A stretch of DNA of 64,000 nt from assembly GCA_038373885.1 (NCBI GenBank), contig JAWZYV010015837.1, positions 248,001-312,000 of the forward strand, in the 5' to 3' direction. The notes under the pieces were generated by a model. It had not been told where the DNA came from and did not search any database. It worked only from the letters and a program-made list of their open reading frames with translations. The translations under genes and the position numbers were made by a program. The stretch is from Cheiracanthium punctorium (Eukaryota > Arthropoda > Arachnida > Araneae > Cheiracanthiidae). This document shows positions 1-12,359 of this stretch, piece after piece (the stretch's first letter is position 1; each line of letters opens with the position of its first letter).

Positions 1-1229
1 CCAAAATTGTTTCTCTCATTTCCATACAGAGCACAAAGCTTGTTCCATGATTAAAATTGAGAATGCCTGAGATTTTCGGAGCCCTGCACCCGTTATTTTA
101 CACACGAGGCATCTTTATAAAAATTGGAACAAGAAGTGAAGCAAATGAAATTTCGACAAAGGGAGGGCGTCCGCTCGGAATGTTAAGTTAGTTCATTACA
201 TTAAGCACGATCTTGTTAAATTGATTTTGGGTTTGAATTAAAAACAAGTTTATAAAATTTTGTTTGGCGATGTTAACGTAGTATTTATCAATCAGATTAT
301 TTCGAGGTGTATCTAGTGGTGTTTATTTGGCATGGTTGACTTTACGAGAGGCTACTGGGGAAAGTTTTCATTAATTCTGTGACATCAAGGGTGACAAATT
401 AAGCCAAATAGTGAAAGCATTTTAATTACTACAAGGCCTGGTTTCTTATTCTGTGTATGTAATAAAAATATGCGATGACGTTAGTTATTAGTATTCGGGG
501 AAAATAATTAAAAAATTGTGACCAAATATTTTTTACTTCAAAATCATTTTTTTACTTTAGTTTCAAATGTAATACACCGAGTCTTTACTTTTCTGACATT
601 TAATTTGAAATTTCAGTATTAAAATTCTTTCTTAGAATCATTTCAATAGTATTAAAAAAATTTCGTGGTCAAAAATCATTGCTAAGTATTAATTGTATAT
701 TTTCTTAAAAAAAAAAAAAAAAAAAAAGAATGAGATACGCAAGATTACTATTTAAATTTCGATTAGTTTTGACAGTAATGCTAAAAGTAACGCAATGGCT
801 TAAATTTTGAGTTGCTATCTATGTATGATTAAACCGATAAACAGAAGTATTTTACAGACGTGCAGGGATAATCAAAGTGGTTGTTCCGCATAAGGTAATA
901 GATGCCTAGAAGGTGAAGATTTTATGAAAAGGCACACAATGTATATGGTATCACGAGGGAAATATGCACATTCCCTTAAATGTATTCTCGTGTGAGTCCA
1001 ATATCTTATGCCGGTTTTTTACAAAAAGTATCGTTCTTAATAAAAAAAAGGTAATTATGTAGTATACAATAATAATTTCTCACATTTCTTTCTATTTGTG
1101 TTTTTACGAAACAAAACTGAAAAATTTAAAAAGGAAGTTTGCATTAAACTCGAGTAATTTTCTGAATGTGTTCAATGAGTCATAAATTTTAAAGTATTCT
1201 ACCACTTGAATTACACCTATTGAACGGTA

Positions 1230-1282
<53 letters not shown>

Positions 1283-3043
1283 CTTGTACCAAAACGGCCT
1301 CACAAATGGAAATAAATAATTTAATAAGCTACCTGATTTTTTTTTTTTGTATAAACGTCCTGAAAATATGATAATTGCTTTTAGAAAAAGTGTGCTTTGT
1401 ATGAATTAAGTAAAAATGTCTATAAAATGATTTACAGTGGATTCCTATTTTTATACTAGGATATACTACAGTGTAGAGATAAGATTTGTGAATATTTCAG
1501 TTCTGAATAATAATTTTTATAATTTATTTATCATCAAATCTCACTTACTAAAAAATTTTAAGCATTTTATCGGGAGATTATTATGTTTATTGCAACTGAG
1601 ATTGTTGGTAATTATGAGAGCAACCCTGGACACACTAAAAATTTGGATAGTAAATTTTGACTTGATTGCAAATTAAAATATTGTTTAGAAAAAATTTGGA
1701 AGAACTAAGGCAAACGATGAAAGACCGATAAATTTTCTGCGTATGAAAAAAGAAGAAATTTACAAGGTTGCTGTGTAGCTAAGCTCTGTTTGCAACTTCA
1801 GACAAAAAATCCATCATGGTTTCCATAAATAAGAGATTACTATATCCATAGATAGTTTAATTATTACTTCAATACTTGCTACGTTTTTTCCCGTTTTTCG
1901 ATTTCACTATTTTAAATATTTTATTTACATATGTTGTGATTTACAATATTTTATCCGTATTTAAAAAATAAGTGAAATGAAGTGCCGAAGTAAGTTTATC
2001 TGTGTATAATTAAAAAAATATTGCAAATTAAATTAAATTTTAAAATGAAATAGATGTTTCTTTTTCTTTTGAATGTACGGTTGGGTTTTCAAGATCGTGT
2101 AGTTTGACACGCATTTGTAAATTTATGAAATTCAAGCTTCATGACACAAATACTTGCTGCTTATGTTTTTGATATTTTTCGCTCCGTAAGATGCAAATTT
2201 TGTAAAGTTTCAGCTACCAAAAATAGGTAAATTCTTTCATTACCTAAGGTAGGTGGCACAGAATCGTGAGCCGAGGATCGCGTGTCATCTACATATTAAT
2301 CATTGCACCATGGTTTTAAGTAACAATTAAAGTTCCTCAAACACGTGATACAGAAGCGGAGCAACCATGGTATTACAAGGGCAAAGAAATAGACCTTCGA
2401 CTCATGATGATCATTACAAGTAGCATATCTGAAATTAATGAACTATGTTCTGTGCTGAAAAGAGGAGAGTTAATTTAAAAGGCATAAATTATCATATGTT
2501 TGAATCCCGAAAAATCCTGAATAATTAATGCATTCATATTCAAAGTAGGAGGAAATGAAAATGCATTTCGTTTTCATCTACACAAAAGGACAAATAGTGT
2601 ATTACAATCAGTACCATCGCATAGTGAGTGTGCGAAATTGAAATTGGAAAGAAATGAGGAATTTTAATGTGGATGCATACTTCACAAAGAAATGGAATTA
2701 TTTTTTTCATCCATGCAAATTAATGAATGTACAATTTATACTTTTAATGGTTCTTTTTTAAAAATAATCCAGGTTTACAAATTTTTTTATTATAAGTAAA
2801 TTTTAATAATTAAAAACAAGTTTTTACTTACTTATCATGAAACTAATAATAAATAAATAAAGTAAAATAAAATATATTTTAAAGTATTTACATATTGTCA
2901 TTGTTGCACTTAAATAAATAAATAAAATAAAATAAATTATATATTAATGCCTTTACATATTGTCTCAAACCGACATTTTATCTTAAATTAAAGCCTTATT
3001 CTTGCGTTATAAGTGGATTTATTGAATTTTTATATTATTATTA
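1..3043. other. Non-coding AT-rich stretch
   Basis: No gene recognised on either strand; the short open frames have no known motif and no splice context. It holds an A-tract at 707-727 and a compound CA/TA microsatellite listed separately. The rest is unremarkable AT-rich intergenic sequence. Confidence 0.6.
1231..1282. repeat. Compound microsatellite (CA)n-(TA)n
   Basis: About 15 CA units run directly into about 10 TA units. The same CA-then-TA order on the plus strand recurs at 30253 and 36197. Confidence 0.95.
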
Positions 3044-3220
3044 ACTAGCTGAAGTACTCGTCCTTGACGGGTTAGTGAATGCAAATTTCCAAAAAGCAAG
3101 AACATTCGTCAGCATTGTAGGAGTACACAGAATGGATGGAGTGCTTGAAACGGATAGAAATCGTAAAATTTTTGAATTCCAAGAAATGTACAGACAAAAG
3201 TCTAATTTTATTTATATAGA
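3044..3220 (+). mobile_element. Helentron-like (HINE/DINE-type) non-autonomous element, short copy
   Basis: Starts ACTAGCTGAAGTACTCGT and ends in TTTATTTATATAGAT. Its first ~100 bp match the element at 3695 almost base for base and its last ~75 bp match that element's tail at 4929-5009, so it is the same family without the tandem-repeat core. The start carries a small stem with related arms around CCTTG. The assignment to Helentron-associated elements rests on the layout (conserved ends, subterminal hairpin, optional ~150-bp tandem core) and is inference; no rolling-circle gene is present. Confidence 0.6.
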
Positions 3221-3694
3221 TTTTTTTATGGGTGAAGTATAGTGAAAAATTCTAAAATTTCAGTACAAATTCAGTAATTACAAAAAAAAAAAAAATCAGC
3301 CTAAGAAATGAGTTCAAATCCTTGTGTCGTTCCGTGGTACTGTCGATCGAAGGTGCTGTCATTCCTATTAAACTTAATGTATGAAAAATTATGAAAGCGT
3401 GAAGCCGAAACCAAACTTTAAAAGCTAAACTCATGACCAGCTCATGACTCAACACGTGCGAGATGATCAATTGGAGTACTGTTTGATTACCGGGGAGTAA
3501 TTTAGGAATTAACCTGAAATTCCAAACATCCACATCGTTTCATCGTAAATTCGCCGTATGTTTGCCACATAAACACAAAAATTGTCTTCACAACGACGCA
3601 TGAATATGTATCACCACCTTGGCAGAATAATGGCGGGGGGTGGGGGTTGGTTAAAATGGGATTCAACGCGAATAGATTTTAATTATATAAAATG

Positions 3695-5009
3695 ACTAGC
3701 TGAAGTACCCGTCCTTGACGGGTTAGTGAATGCAAATTTCCAAAAAGCAAGAACTTTCGTCAGCATTGTAGGAGTACACAGAATGGATGGAGTATGTTGC
3801 CAAAGTAAAGAAAGCGAAATTATAATTTTTATGTATTTTTAAATATTACAGGTTAGAGAGTAACTAAGTAATATCATTTCATTCGCTTTAGTCGTGATTA
3901 TGTGATGCGCGAACGAATATCTACGCATATTGAAATAATTTTCGCAAAATCTCAAAATCTAATCAACATCTTTGAAAAATTGGAAGCCTCGAATTTAAGT
4001 TGAGTGACAACCTATCATGTCACCCAATTTCGTTTAATTCACTGCAGTCTTTATTTCGTGATGCTGGAACAAAATTTCAGCATTTTAAAACGATTTTCGC
4101 AAAATCTCGAAATCTGATCGATTTTTTTTAATTATATGCTTATAGTTTAAGGTGAGTGACCACCTATCATTTCACCAAATATGATTTTTTCACCTTTGCA
4201 GTTATTACGTTATGTGCGAGCACAAATTTACGCAGTTTGAAACGATTTTCGCAAAATCTGAAAATCTAATGAAAAATTTTAAAACTTCGACGCCTATGTT
4301 TTAAGTTGAGTGACCACCTATCATGACACCCAATTTCGTATCATTTGCTTCAGTCGTTTTTATGTGATGCTCGAACACAAATTTACGCAGTTTGAAACGA
4401 TTTTCGCAAAATCTCAAAATCCAATCAAGATTTTTTAAAAATTGGACGCCCATGTTTTAAGTTGAGTGACCACCTATCATGACACCCAATTTCGTATCAT
4501 TCGCGTCAGTCGTTTTTATGTGATGCTTGAACACAAATTTACGCAGTTTGAAACGATTTTCGCAAAATCTCAAAATCGAATCAAGATTTTTTAAATATTG
4601 GACGCCTATGTGCTAAGTTGAGTGACCACCTATCATGACACTCAGTTTCGTATCATTCGCTTCAGTCGTTTTTACGTGATGCATGAACACAAATTTACGC
4701 AGTTTGAAACGATTTTCGCAAAATCTCAAAATCCAATCAAGATTTTTTTAAAATTCCACGCCTATGTTTTAAGTTGAGTGACCACCTATCATGACACCCA
4801 ATTTCATATCATTCGCTTAAGCCGTTTTTACGTGATGCTTAAACAGAAAAAGCGTCACGGACAGAATGACAGAATGACAGAACGACAGACAGACAAACTT
4901 TTTTTTGAGGGTCGCATCGGATTCCCGGGTGCTTGAAACGGATAGAAATCGCAAAATTTTTGAATTCCAAGAAATGTACAGACAAAAATCTAATTTTATT
5001 TATATAGAT
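3695..5009 (+). mobile_element. Helentron-like non-autonomous element with tandem-repeat core
   Basis: The left end (ACTAGCTGAAGTACCCGT, with a perfect 6-bp stem ACCCGT/ACGGGT) and the right end (ATTTTATTTATATAGATA) are shared with the short copy 470 bp upstream. Between them lies an array of ~155-bp units, then a short run of ACAGAATG/ACAGAC units (about 4857-4898). Conserved ends with a central array of ~150-bp repeats are typical of DINE-1-type Helentron derivatives. No coding sequence is visible. The family name is an inference from architecture. Confidence 0.6.
3880..4846 (+). repeat. Tandem array, ~155-bp unit, about six copies
   Basis: The motif TTCGCAAAATCT recurs at 3941, 4096, 4248, 4403, 4559 and 4715, spacings of 155, 152, 155, 156 and 156 bp. 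Each unit also carries GAGTGACCACCTATCATG and ACGCAGTTTGAAACG variants. The last three or four units are the most alike and the first two the most diverged. A partial seventh unit ends near 4846. Confidence 0.93.
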
Positions 5010-8000
5010 ACTAAAAGTCGACAAGAAAAAGAAAAGTTTAACTATGAAAATAGCTCGTAATACAAAAATAAATAAATTTTAAAAAATTCTAGAAATTTTA
5101 CTTCATTTTTAAATTAACTATCTACCAAGTAAAAGCTTATTTATCAAAAATAAAAAGATTTTAGATAGTCATCCTGCTTCCTCTTCCGCAATAGATATTC
5201 GTCTGGTTCTTCATGCTATTTTTACTTCCCTTCTTGTTACTTTAAAATTATTTTCAATGGTAAAAATGTAAAAATTAAGAACACTTACTCGTAGTTTATT
5301 TTAAAGATATATACATATATCATAAAAAATTGGGCATTCACAAAATAAATAAAAATTCAAATTTAATACTTTGATTTTTAAAATTTTAGTTAGGCTTGAG
5401 AAATATTGCATGTTTATTACTCTTATTGTAATCTTATATTTCATAATGGTACTGTTAAATACAATGATATATAAATCGAGAGTATTATTTATCGCTTTTA
5501 AATTTTGTTAAAATTCTATTCAAATATTTTTTTTTTTGTGAAGCCCGTTCTGTGTGACTGATAATATAATAAGGGACGAATAAAAATCCGAAATGATAAT
5601 AAAAGGAATTTTAGAAGTACGATTTGTAAAAATTCTCATTAAGCTTCAATATGTAGGGTCAACAATTTTTTTTTTCGACAGAGAACAGTTTCCCAAACGA
5701 GTTGTTTAGACGAATTTTTTAAAATTAGAACACACAATTCTAAAACAGTCAGTAAAGATAAATTTTTTACTTACTATTAAAAATATTTTTTTTTTACATT
5801 TTACTCTGTATTTTAAAGGAAAATAAAAAATATTTTCTTCGCATTTCACAGTAAAAAATAAAATAAAAAATTATATGAAAGAGTGTTCCTTTAACAAAAC
5901 CTTTCTCTTCCTAAAGATTGCCTTTTTTATCTAACTATTCAGTTCGACTTGAATTAGAGAAACTGTTAAAACTTAAAAGACATGTTTTTTATTTAATATT
6001 CTTTTTTCACAGAATAAGTTTTCCATTATCACTAAAAGGGAGTTATTTAATTTTTTTTAGTACTCAATTTTTTTTTTTTTTAGTTTCAGAGTTTTTCTAG
6101 CATTACTTTAATATTATTCGCTTGTTCATATGGAACTACTGCATGTAGTTTATCTTTGCACGTTATTAAATCTCAGAAAGTATTTACACAATGATTATAT
6201 TTTTAAATATAGTTTTTCTTTATTTATTTCAACTAATTAAAGCACACCACTGGAAATAAAAAATGTACCGCCAATAGAAATTAAACACTGCCTTTTTTTA
6301 ATCAATACAATGTGAATATTTTTATTTTAAATTAAATAAAAACCTGCGTATGTCTTTTATTTACTTTATCCTTAAAATTTGTTCAGTGATGAAAGTGTGT
6401 AGTAACATTGCGTAAAAGGATTTCCTTTCGTTCGTGACTGAAGTAAAACTTTGGCTGCAGTTTAAAGAAAATGATGCAAAATACTTCATTTTTTATAAAC
6501 ATTTTGTGAACAATCCAGGCTTTAAAAGATACTTCTTTTGATTACTTACCATTCATAATATTAAATTAATGAGTTTTTTACTAGGAACATATTGTTACAT
6601 ATTAAAAATGTCATAGTAATTATTGAAAATCGATAACTACTTCTATTTCTTAAAATAATTTTCGATTATTATTTGGTCGTAAAATTTCTTTACTTTTTGA
6701 GCTTATCCTTTGGTCGTTTGTGAAACTATAACTTTTAAACTTAGTTTTATACCTGTTAAATATTGTACTTTAATAATAATAGTATTTAAGTAGAATATCT
6801 CTATATTAACTATACTTGTATTTTTTTGATAATAATATTGTTTTATTATTTTAATAATGAGAAAAGTGTTTTGTGAATTTTTATCCGAAAAAAAGTTAAA
6901 AGTTTTATCTTTTCAAATGCTTTCATTCCATCGTTTTAAAAATTTACTATGTGAATTATTTAATGTGCTTAACAGGTCTTATCAAACTGCTGAATCATAG
7001 CATTTTAATAATATGTAAGGAACCATTTTACACCTAACAAAGACAGCGTAAGGACTTCTACTGCCTCCCCCTATATATTTTTTTCAATCTTGTTTACAGC
7101 AGCGTTACATACCGGATATGAAGTTATGCACGAATTTAATACAGCGACTCCGCGCCGCCAGAAGATGTTCTCTAACAATTTCATCTGCCCGCATTTCTTT
7201 CTTGTTTTTTTTAAATAAACTCCCGTGAAATTCCCACTTAAAAGTTCCCAAGAACCGAGGAGCCATTTTCCAAGAGAACGTTGAGTAACAAGGAAAATGT
7301 AAGAGAACATTGGGAAATTCCTCCATCCGACCATAAGTAATACATGGGGGTTAAAAATCAATAAGAGGACCGGCGCGCAAAGCATCTCTATTTGTTCTGC
7401 AGAAGGATTTTGGTGCAGGGGGGGGGGGGTATTACTCTTTTCTCTTTCTACTAATGAGGCCGTACCGTGTTTGAAGGTTCAAATAAAAGAAACTTTTACA
7501 GAAGACGAATAGCTCCGAGTAAAGAAACGAAAGGAGTCGATTGTAACCACAAACAATGTAAGAATATGCGAGGATTGACTGGGTTTCGATTCTCTTTTCT
7601 TTTTTGGTTTCTCTTTAACTTTCGGGGTGTTTACTTTCAAATTCAGAAAAGTTTGCCCGAATATTAGAATAGTATCACTGCCGGATTCGAGGGGGGGGAT
7701 GGGGTGGAGAATACTCCGGAATAAGTGGCCTTGAGGAGGAATTATTCATTGTTTTGTTCCTTTCAGTTGTGTGTGGGATGAAGTATCGTTAAGTTTCATG
7801 GTAATTACGCTCATGAGCTGGAAATTATAGGAAAGATGTCGGGATGAAGTATACTCAAACGAGTTGAGGAATGGAAGAGGATTGAGAAATTTATCACATA
7901 TCATTCTAATTAAGATTTTTTTTGTTGATGAGAACGCGCTTTGCTTCCGTGGTTGTATGTTATGCGCATTGAATCTCTCTCATTATGTCTAATGGCAACA

Positions 8001-10440
8001 CCTAATGAATGTTTTGATGCATACATAGTTTTTTATGCTTTCATGTCAGCAGAAATTTTTTTTTTCTGTAAAATTTATGAACCAGGATAATTTTTTTCTC
8101 ATTTAATGAAATTTCAGAAAAATGGTATTTTAAAAATTTATGTTTCCTTATTCAATATTAGAACTCGAAATTCGTATAAAAAAATAAAAGACTGATCAGT
8201 AATACATAAACTGTAAGAAAAATATCTCGTCTGTCCCTTACGAGAAGGAGGAATGACATTTGTTTTTAAAACTTGAAATTTAAGCAGGTTTTTTGTAAAT
8301 ATTTGGAAAAAATTACAGTGTATAATTTGTGTTCCAAAGTTTATGCTAGGTTTATTTAACGTATTGTCAAAATCAAATGAAAAATAAACCTGTGCACGGC
8401 TAATATCACCAACCTTCGTAGCTAGTTACAGTTTTGTGGTAAACTCTTCTTTAACAATGATGAACCAGTCAGTTTCTTTTAGGATGATAAAATTTCACTT
8501 TCTCTCATTATTTTTTCCCCTAAGTTAAAGCGTCACATCCTTCCTTATATATCAATGAATTATTCCTTAAAATATGCTGCTGCTAGATCTCACTAAACTG
8601 GTAATTTATAAAAGTTAAGTTCTTAAATCTACAAAACATTAAGAGGAAGAATTTTGTTAGTTACAATATATGAGGCTGAAAACTTGCATCGAAAGTGTAA
8701 CAAGTTACTTACTTTTGTTCTTAGAGAACAGCTTTTTCGTCAAATAAACTCTCGGAAATTTGTAAATGAATTTGAAGAGGGGGGGGGGGAGGAGGGTAAA
8801 AACTTAAAACTGCCGGTACACTTATCCTCCGTTCCTTTTACCTGAATTTGACAGTGATGAAAAGATTATTAATACAATAAGAGGTAAATATTTTTAAAAT
8901 GTTGCATTTCGTGAAACAAATATTCTAGGAAAAGATGTACAAGTTGAACATCCCCCTCCTTTTTGACTAGTATTACTTATATTGTTAGTCAGCCACCAAA
9001 CTACTTTCAAAGCTCTACCTAGCATTTCATCTTGGTTACAGTCCCTAGTTAAATCATTGTTTCCTATGGGCATAATTGATGGTGTCCCATTTTCTTACTG
9101 TTCCACCCCTTCATATTATAAACTTATAATCCACAAAGATCAGGACATTTTTATTACAGCTAAAAATTGAAAAGTTTGATATATTTTGCCGGAAATGTTT
9201 ATTTAAAAAGCCTGGATTTTGGGAAAGTTTTGAAAAATCTATAAAACAAAAATCTATAAAGCAACTTTTTAGCAATATATAAGATGTTTTTAGTTAGTCT
9301 TCTTGTTCCATAAGTAAACTCTCATTTTTATGCACCTGCAAGTTTTATAACTCTGGCGAGGGTCTTTCTCCTTAAGAAATAACTGAGTATTGAGTGATGA
9401 AAGTGCTTATTAAACATTGAATAAGTGTTATAATTTCATTTTACGCCTTCTTTTGTACCCCATCTCATATTTTACGTTTTATTTGCTATCTGTGAGAGGT
9501 TACTACATGTGACTTTTCATCTTCTAAATAAAAACACAAATATTGTTTTTCAATGATATAATTTCGAAATCGTTACATACAGGGTGTTAAAAAAAGGTCT
9601 AAAATTTTTTGAATACATTAATATTTCAGAATGCAATGATTTCTACGATAATCCGTTTTAAGGTTTGTGCTTTCTCTTGTGGTGTTGTAGTTATCTTTGG
9701 TAACTGAACGAATAAAGCACACAACATTGTATTTTAATCGTTAAAAACAACAAAAGGCAGAAACATACACATTACGAAGATATATACATACATATAAAAG
9801 ATATTCATTCGATAAAAGGAAACTGTTTTTAGAAATTCTCATTCCATATAAAAAAACATTTTACGCTTAAATATCATAGCATTCTTTATATCTACATTAT
9901 TTAATGAATTATTTAACATCTAAATTTGTCAGACCTTTTACAGAAGTATTTCCAGAAGAGCATCTATCAAATATAACTGCCGAGAGTTTCAAGTACACAA
10001 GGTTTATTCTTATACAGAGATCAAATAATAATATTCATATCTCTGGAGTTAGTCTGTCTCTAGTACGATTCCTATTTCTGGAGAATAAGACATGAATAAC
10101 ACGCCTTAGAAAAAGAAAGTAAAGATTCTCGTCCTAATCAAGGGACAGTACGACAATTGTTGAATCAGATTCCTTGATTAGTGGATTATTCTTCACAAAA
10201 GAAGGATTTCAAGGAACTCTCTTATTTCTAAAGCATTCATTATAAGGTGATGCCGCTATGGAGGATCACTTCTGGATTATATTAGATAGATAAACAATAA
10301 AAATGAATAAATACTGAAAATTCCATGCGACTAATGTATTGGGTGGAAATCACTTAGAATTGCCAGATTTGTTTTTATAGATCGTGAATTGAAATTTAAT
10401 ATGTGGTGAAACGATTAGATCCCCTATCTTTAATTATGCA
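5010..10440. other. Non-coding stretch
   Basis: No supported gene. The sequence is AT-rich with G-tracts at 7418-7429, 7690-7698 and 8779-8789. At about 9580 a lone TACAGGGTGTTAAAAAAAGG resembles the terminal repeat of a DNA transposon, but no partner end was found nearby. Open frames at 7071-7385 and 8654-9170 have no recognisable motif. Confidence 0.55.
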
Positions 10441-10950
10441 TTAACCCTTGCGTCAATGACTCGGTACTTGGGTACCTTTTGGTAGAGGAATCATGGTAAT
10501 TTAATTATTTTTAATTAACACTGTGTAAAATGGCTTTTAATCCTCAATATTTACCCTAATCTTAACTATACATATAACTTTTGAACCCCTTTTTGGAGAA
10601 ATTATTGTTGTGTTTTATGTGTTATTCTTTCCGATATCATTACTCAAAATTTAGGTACTGAGATACCTATTATTGAATCTTTTGTACATACAGATTGTAA
10701 ATGATTATTATAACAAATATAAGCAAATGAAATCGCAATAATAATTATAATTATGAATTATTTATTTTCCTTTAAATTATTTATTATTGTTATTATTTAT
10801 TATAAGAGTTGTACAGTAAGTTATGACTTGATTATAATATCAATAAAATGTAATGAAAGAAATGTAGGGTGTAGATATTCGATGTGGGTACCGTGGTACC
10901 ATTTATTAAAAATAATTCGGAGTGTATATGATCCCTGACGCAAGGGTTAA
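10441..10950. mobile_element. piggyBac-like MITE with TTAA target sites
   Basis: Flanked on both sides by TTAA (10441-10444 and 10947-10950). Directly inside are perfect terminal inverted repeats CCCTTGCGTCA / TGACGCAAGGG. Subterminal GGTACC-type palindromes (GGTACTTGGGTACC near 10462; GGGTACCGTGGTACC near 10886) mirror each other. TTAA duplication with CCC...GGG ends is the hallmark of piggyBac elements. At ~510 bp with no transposase it is non-autonomous. Confidence 0.85.
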
Positions 10951-11440
10951 AATATTTTTATATATATGCAGATATATGGTAAATATTTTCATATTTTTAC
11001 ACATACACAGATATGTATTTATATAGTCCGAAAAACACTGACCTAGGCTTCTATTCATTAAATATTGGTTTAGACCCATACAATAACTTACAAATTTTAG
11101 TACAACAAGGAACAGAATTTCATGGTATGGATTAATTTTTACGAGATTTGATCTAAATAAATTCAAAATTAGAATTTTTATATGGACCCGTAAAAAACCT
11201 CTAGTTAGTAAAATGTGTCCCATTCATTAATTAGATGATGCACAAAATTTCAACTTTTAAACATAAAAAGGTTCAGAGATATGTTTAAGCAAAGTTGGGA
11301 AGATGTTCTAAAAATACATAAAAACAATGGAAAAAATGAATTTAAAAAATGAACTTACTTAATTATCGTTTTCTGAATTTAAGGGTGCTGTATGTTAAAG
11401 TTCAGCCATGTGAGGATTTATAGAAATTTTTTATGGGAGT

Positions 11441-12359
11441 CTATTTTCCTGATGAGTGCCATTTCTTCCATGCAAAATCCCGCCATTTTTCCAGCACCAG
11501 TATGTCAATTCCTGTAGCTTCTTCATGTTGTTCAATGTATTGAATTGCACTCTCTAGAGCCGTAACCCCATCGTTATGTGAAATTCTGCGAAGCTCCACA
11601 GTTGGTGTTTGATTTTCATCTTCATTTTCGTTGTCACGGCAGTTGACAAGAGCGACAATTTCTCCATCAGCTGATCATCATGCTGTAGGAGCATGATGAT
11701 CAGCTGATATACAGCTGCTGAAATACAGCATCAGCTGATCATCAGCTGATGCTGTATTTCATGCTGATCATCAGCCTTTATCCAACTTTCGATTTCTTGC
11801 AATGATACATCGTCACACCCAGGAATTAATTGTACCAAAAGTAGAATCGTTTCTTTGGCTTTCCGTGTCCATATTTTCATCATTATGGAGCAGATTTTTC
11901 CATGATTTGACAATTGTCTGAGACCTTAGATCAGTCCAGAACCCTGCAACCCAATAGGCAGCATCCTTCACCTTAGCGCGTTTCAATTTGTCAAACATGT
12001 ATCGCCCTTCATCGATTTCTTCTATCACTGTAGATAGGAGCTTTCTGCGATAGTTTTTTTTTAATAGTTTTCATCCAGGTGTTTCGCATCCAATGAAATA
12101 TTTTCGATAGGCCAGTTTCTCGCAAAAGAGAAGCAGTATATCGAAAAGGGGGGCGGGGTAGGAAGAAAAGATGATGGAAAGAAAGAGTGTTTTTTCGTTG
12201 TAGAGTGAAGGTTTAAGAACCAAAACATGACCATTATAGAATTTTTCGAATAAAAAAAAGGTCATCTCTGCACCGGATCAAACGCAGATTTTGCAGCTGT
12301 CCTTCGCTTCATCCGACGTCCGATAATATGGAATGTCGGATAAGCGAGACTCTACTGTA
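11441..12359 (-). pseudogene. Decayed pogo/Tigger (CENP-B/jerky-type) transposase and 5' end
   Basis: The upper end (about 12337-12357) reads inward as CAGTAGAGTCTCGCTTATCC, a typical pogo/Tigger terminal repeat, next to TA. About 300 bp inside, minus-strand coding for the C-terminal part of a DDE transposase appears in three successive frames. The first (12060-11815) reads KNYRRKLL...AAYWVAGFW...IVKSWKNLL. The second (about 11835-11750) reads LIPGCDDVSLQEIESWIKADDQ. The third (11671-11441) runs ADGEIVALV...ALESAIQYIEQHEEA...WRDFAWKKW to a TAG stop. The catalytic domain and N-terminal DNA-binding domain are missing, so this is an internally deleted, frameshifted relic. The second terminal repeat was not found. 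The frame break between the last two blocks coincides with two perfect palindromes. Confidence 0.8.
11666..11761. repeat. Two adjacent perfect hairpins
   Basis: The first has 19-bp perfect arms (11666-11684 and 11690-11708) around a 5-nt loop. The second has 21-bp perfect arms (11719-11739 and 11741-11761) around a single central base. Both are built from the same AGCTGAT/GATCATCAGC words, which also occur once each in the neighbouring transposase sequence (GATGATCAG, part of the ADDQ codons). Confidence 0.95.

Noticed and set aside
1104..1292. Minus-strand frame rich in Val-Cys and Tyr-Ile
   Set aside because: Produced by translating the CA/TA microsatellite.
3880..4846. Regular repeats as a CRISPR array
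   Set aside because: The whole ~155-bp unit repeats with no unique spacers, the sequence is eukaryotic, and the array sits inside a mobile element.
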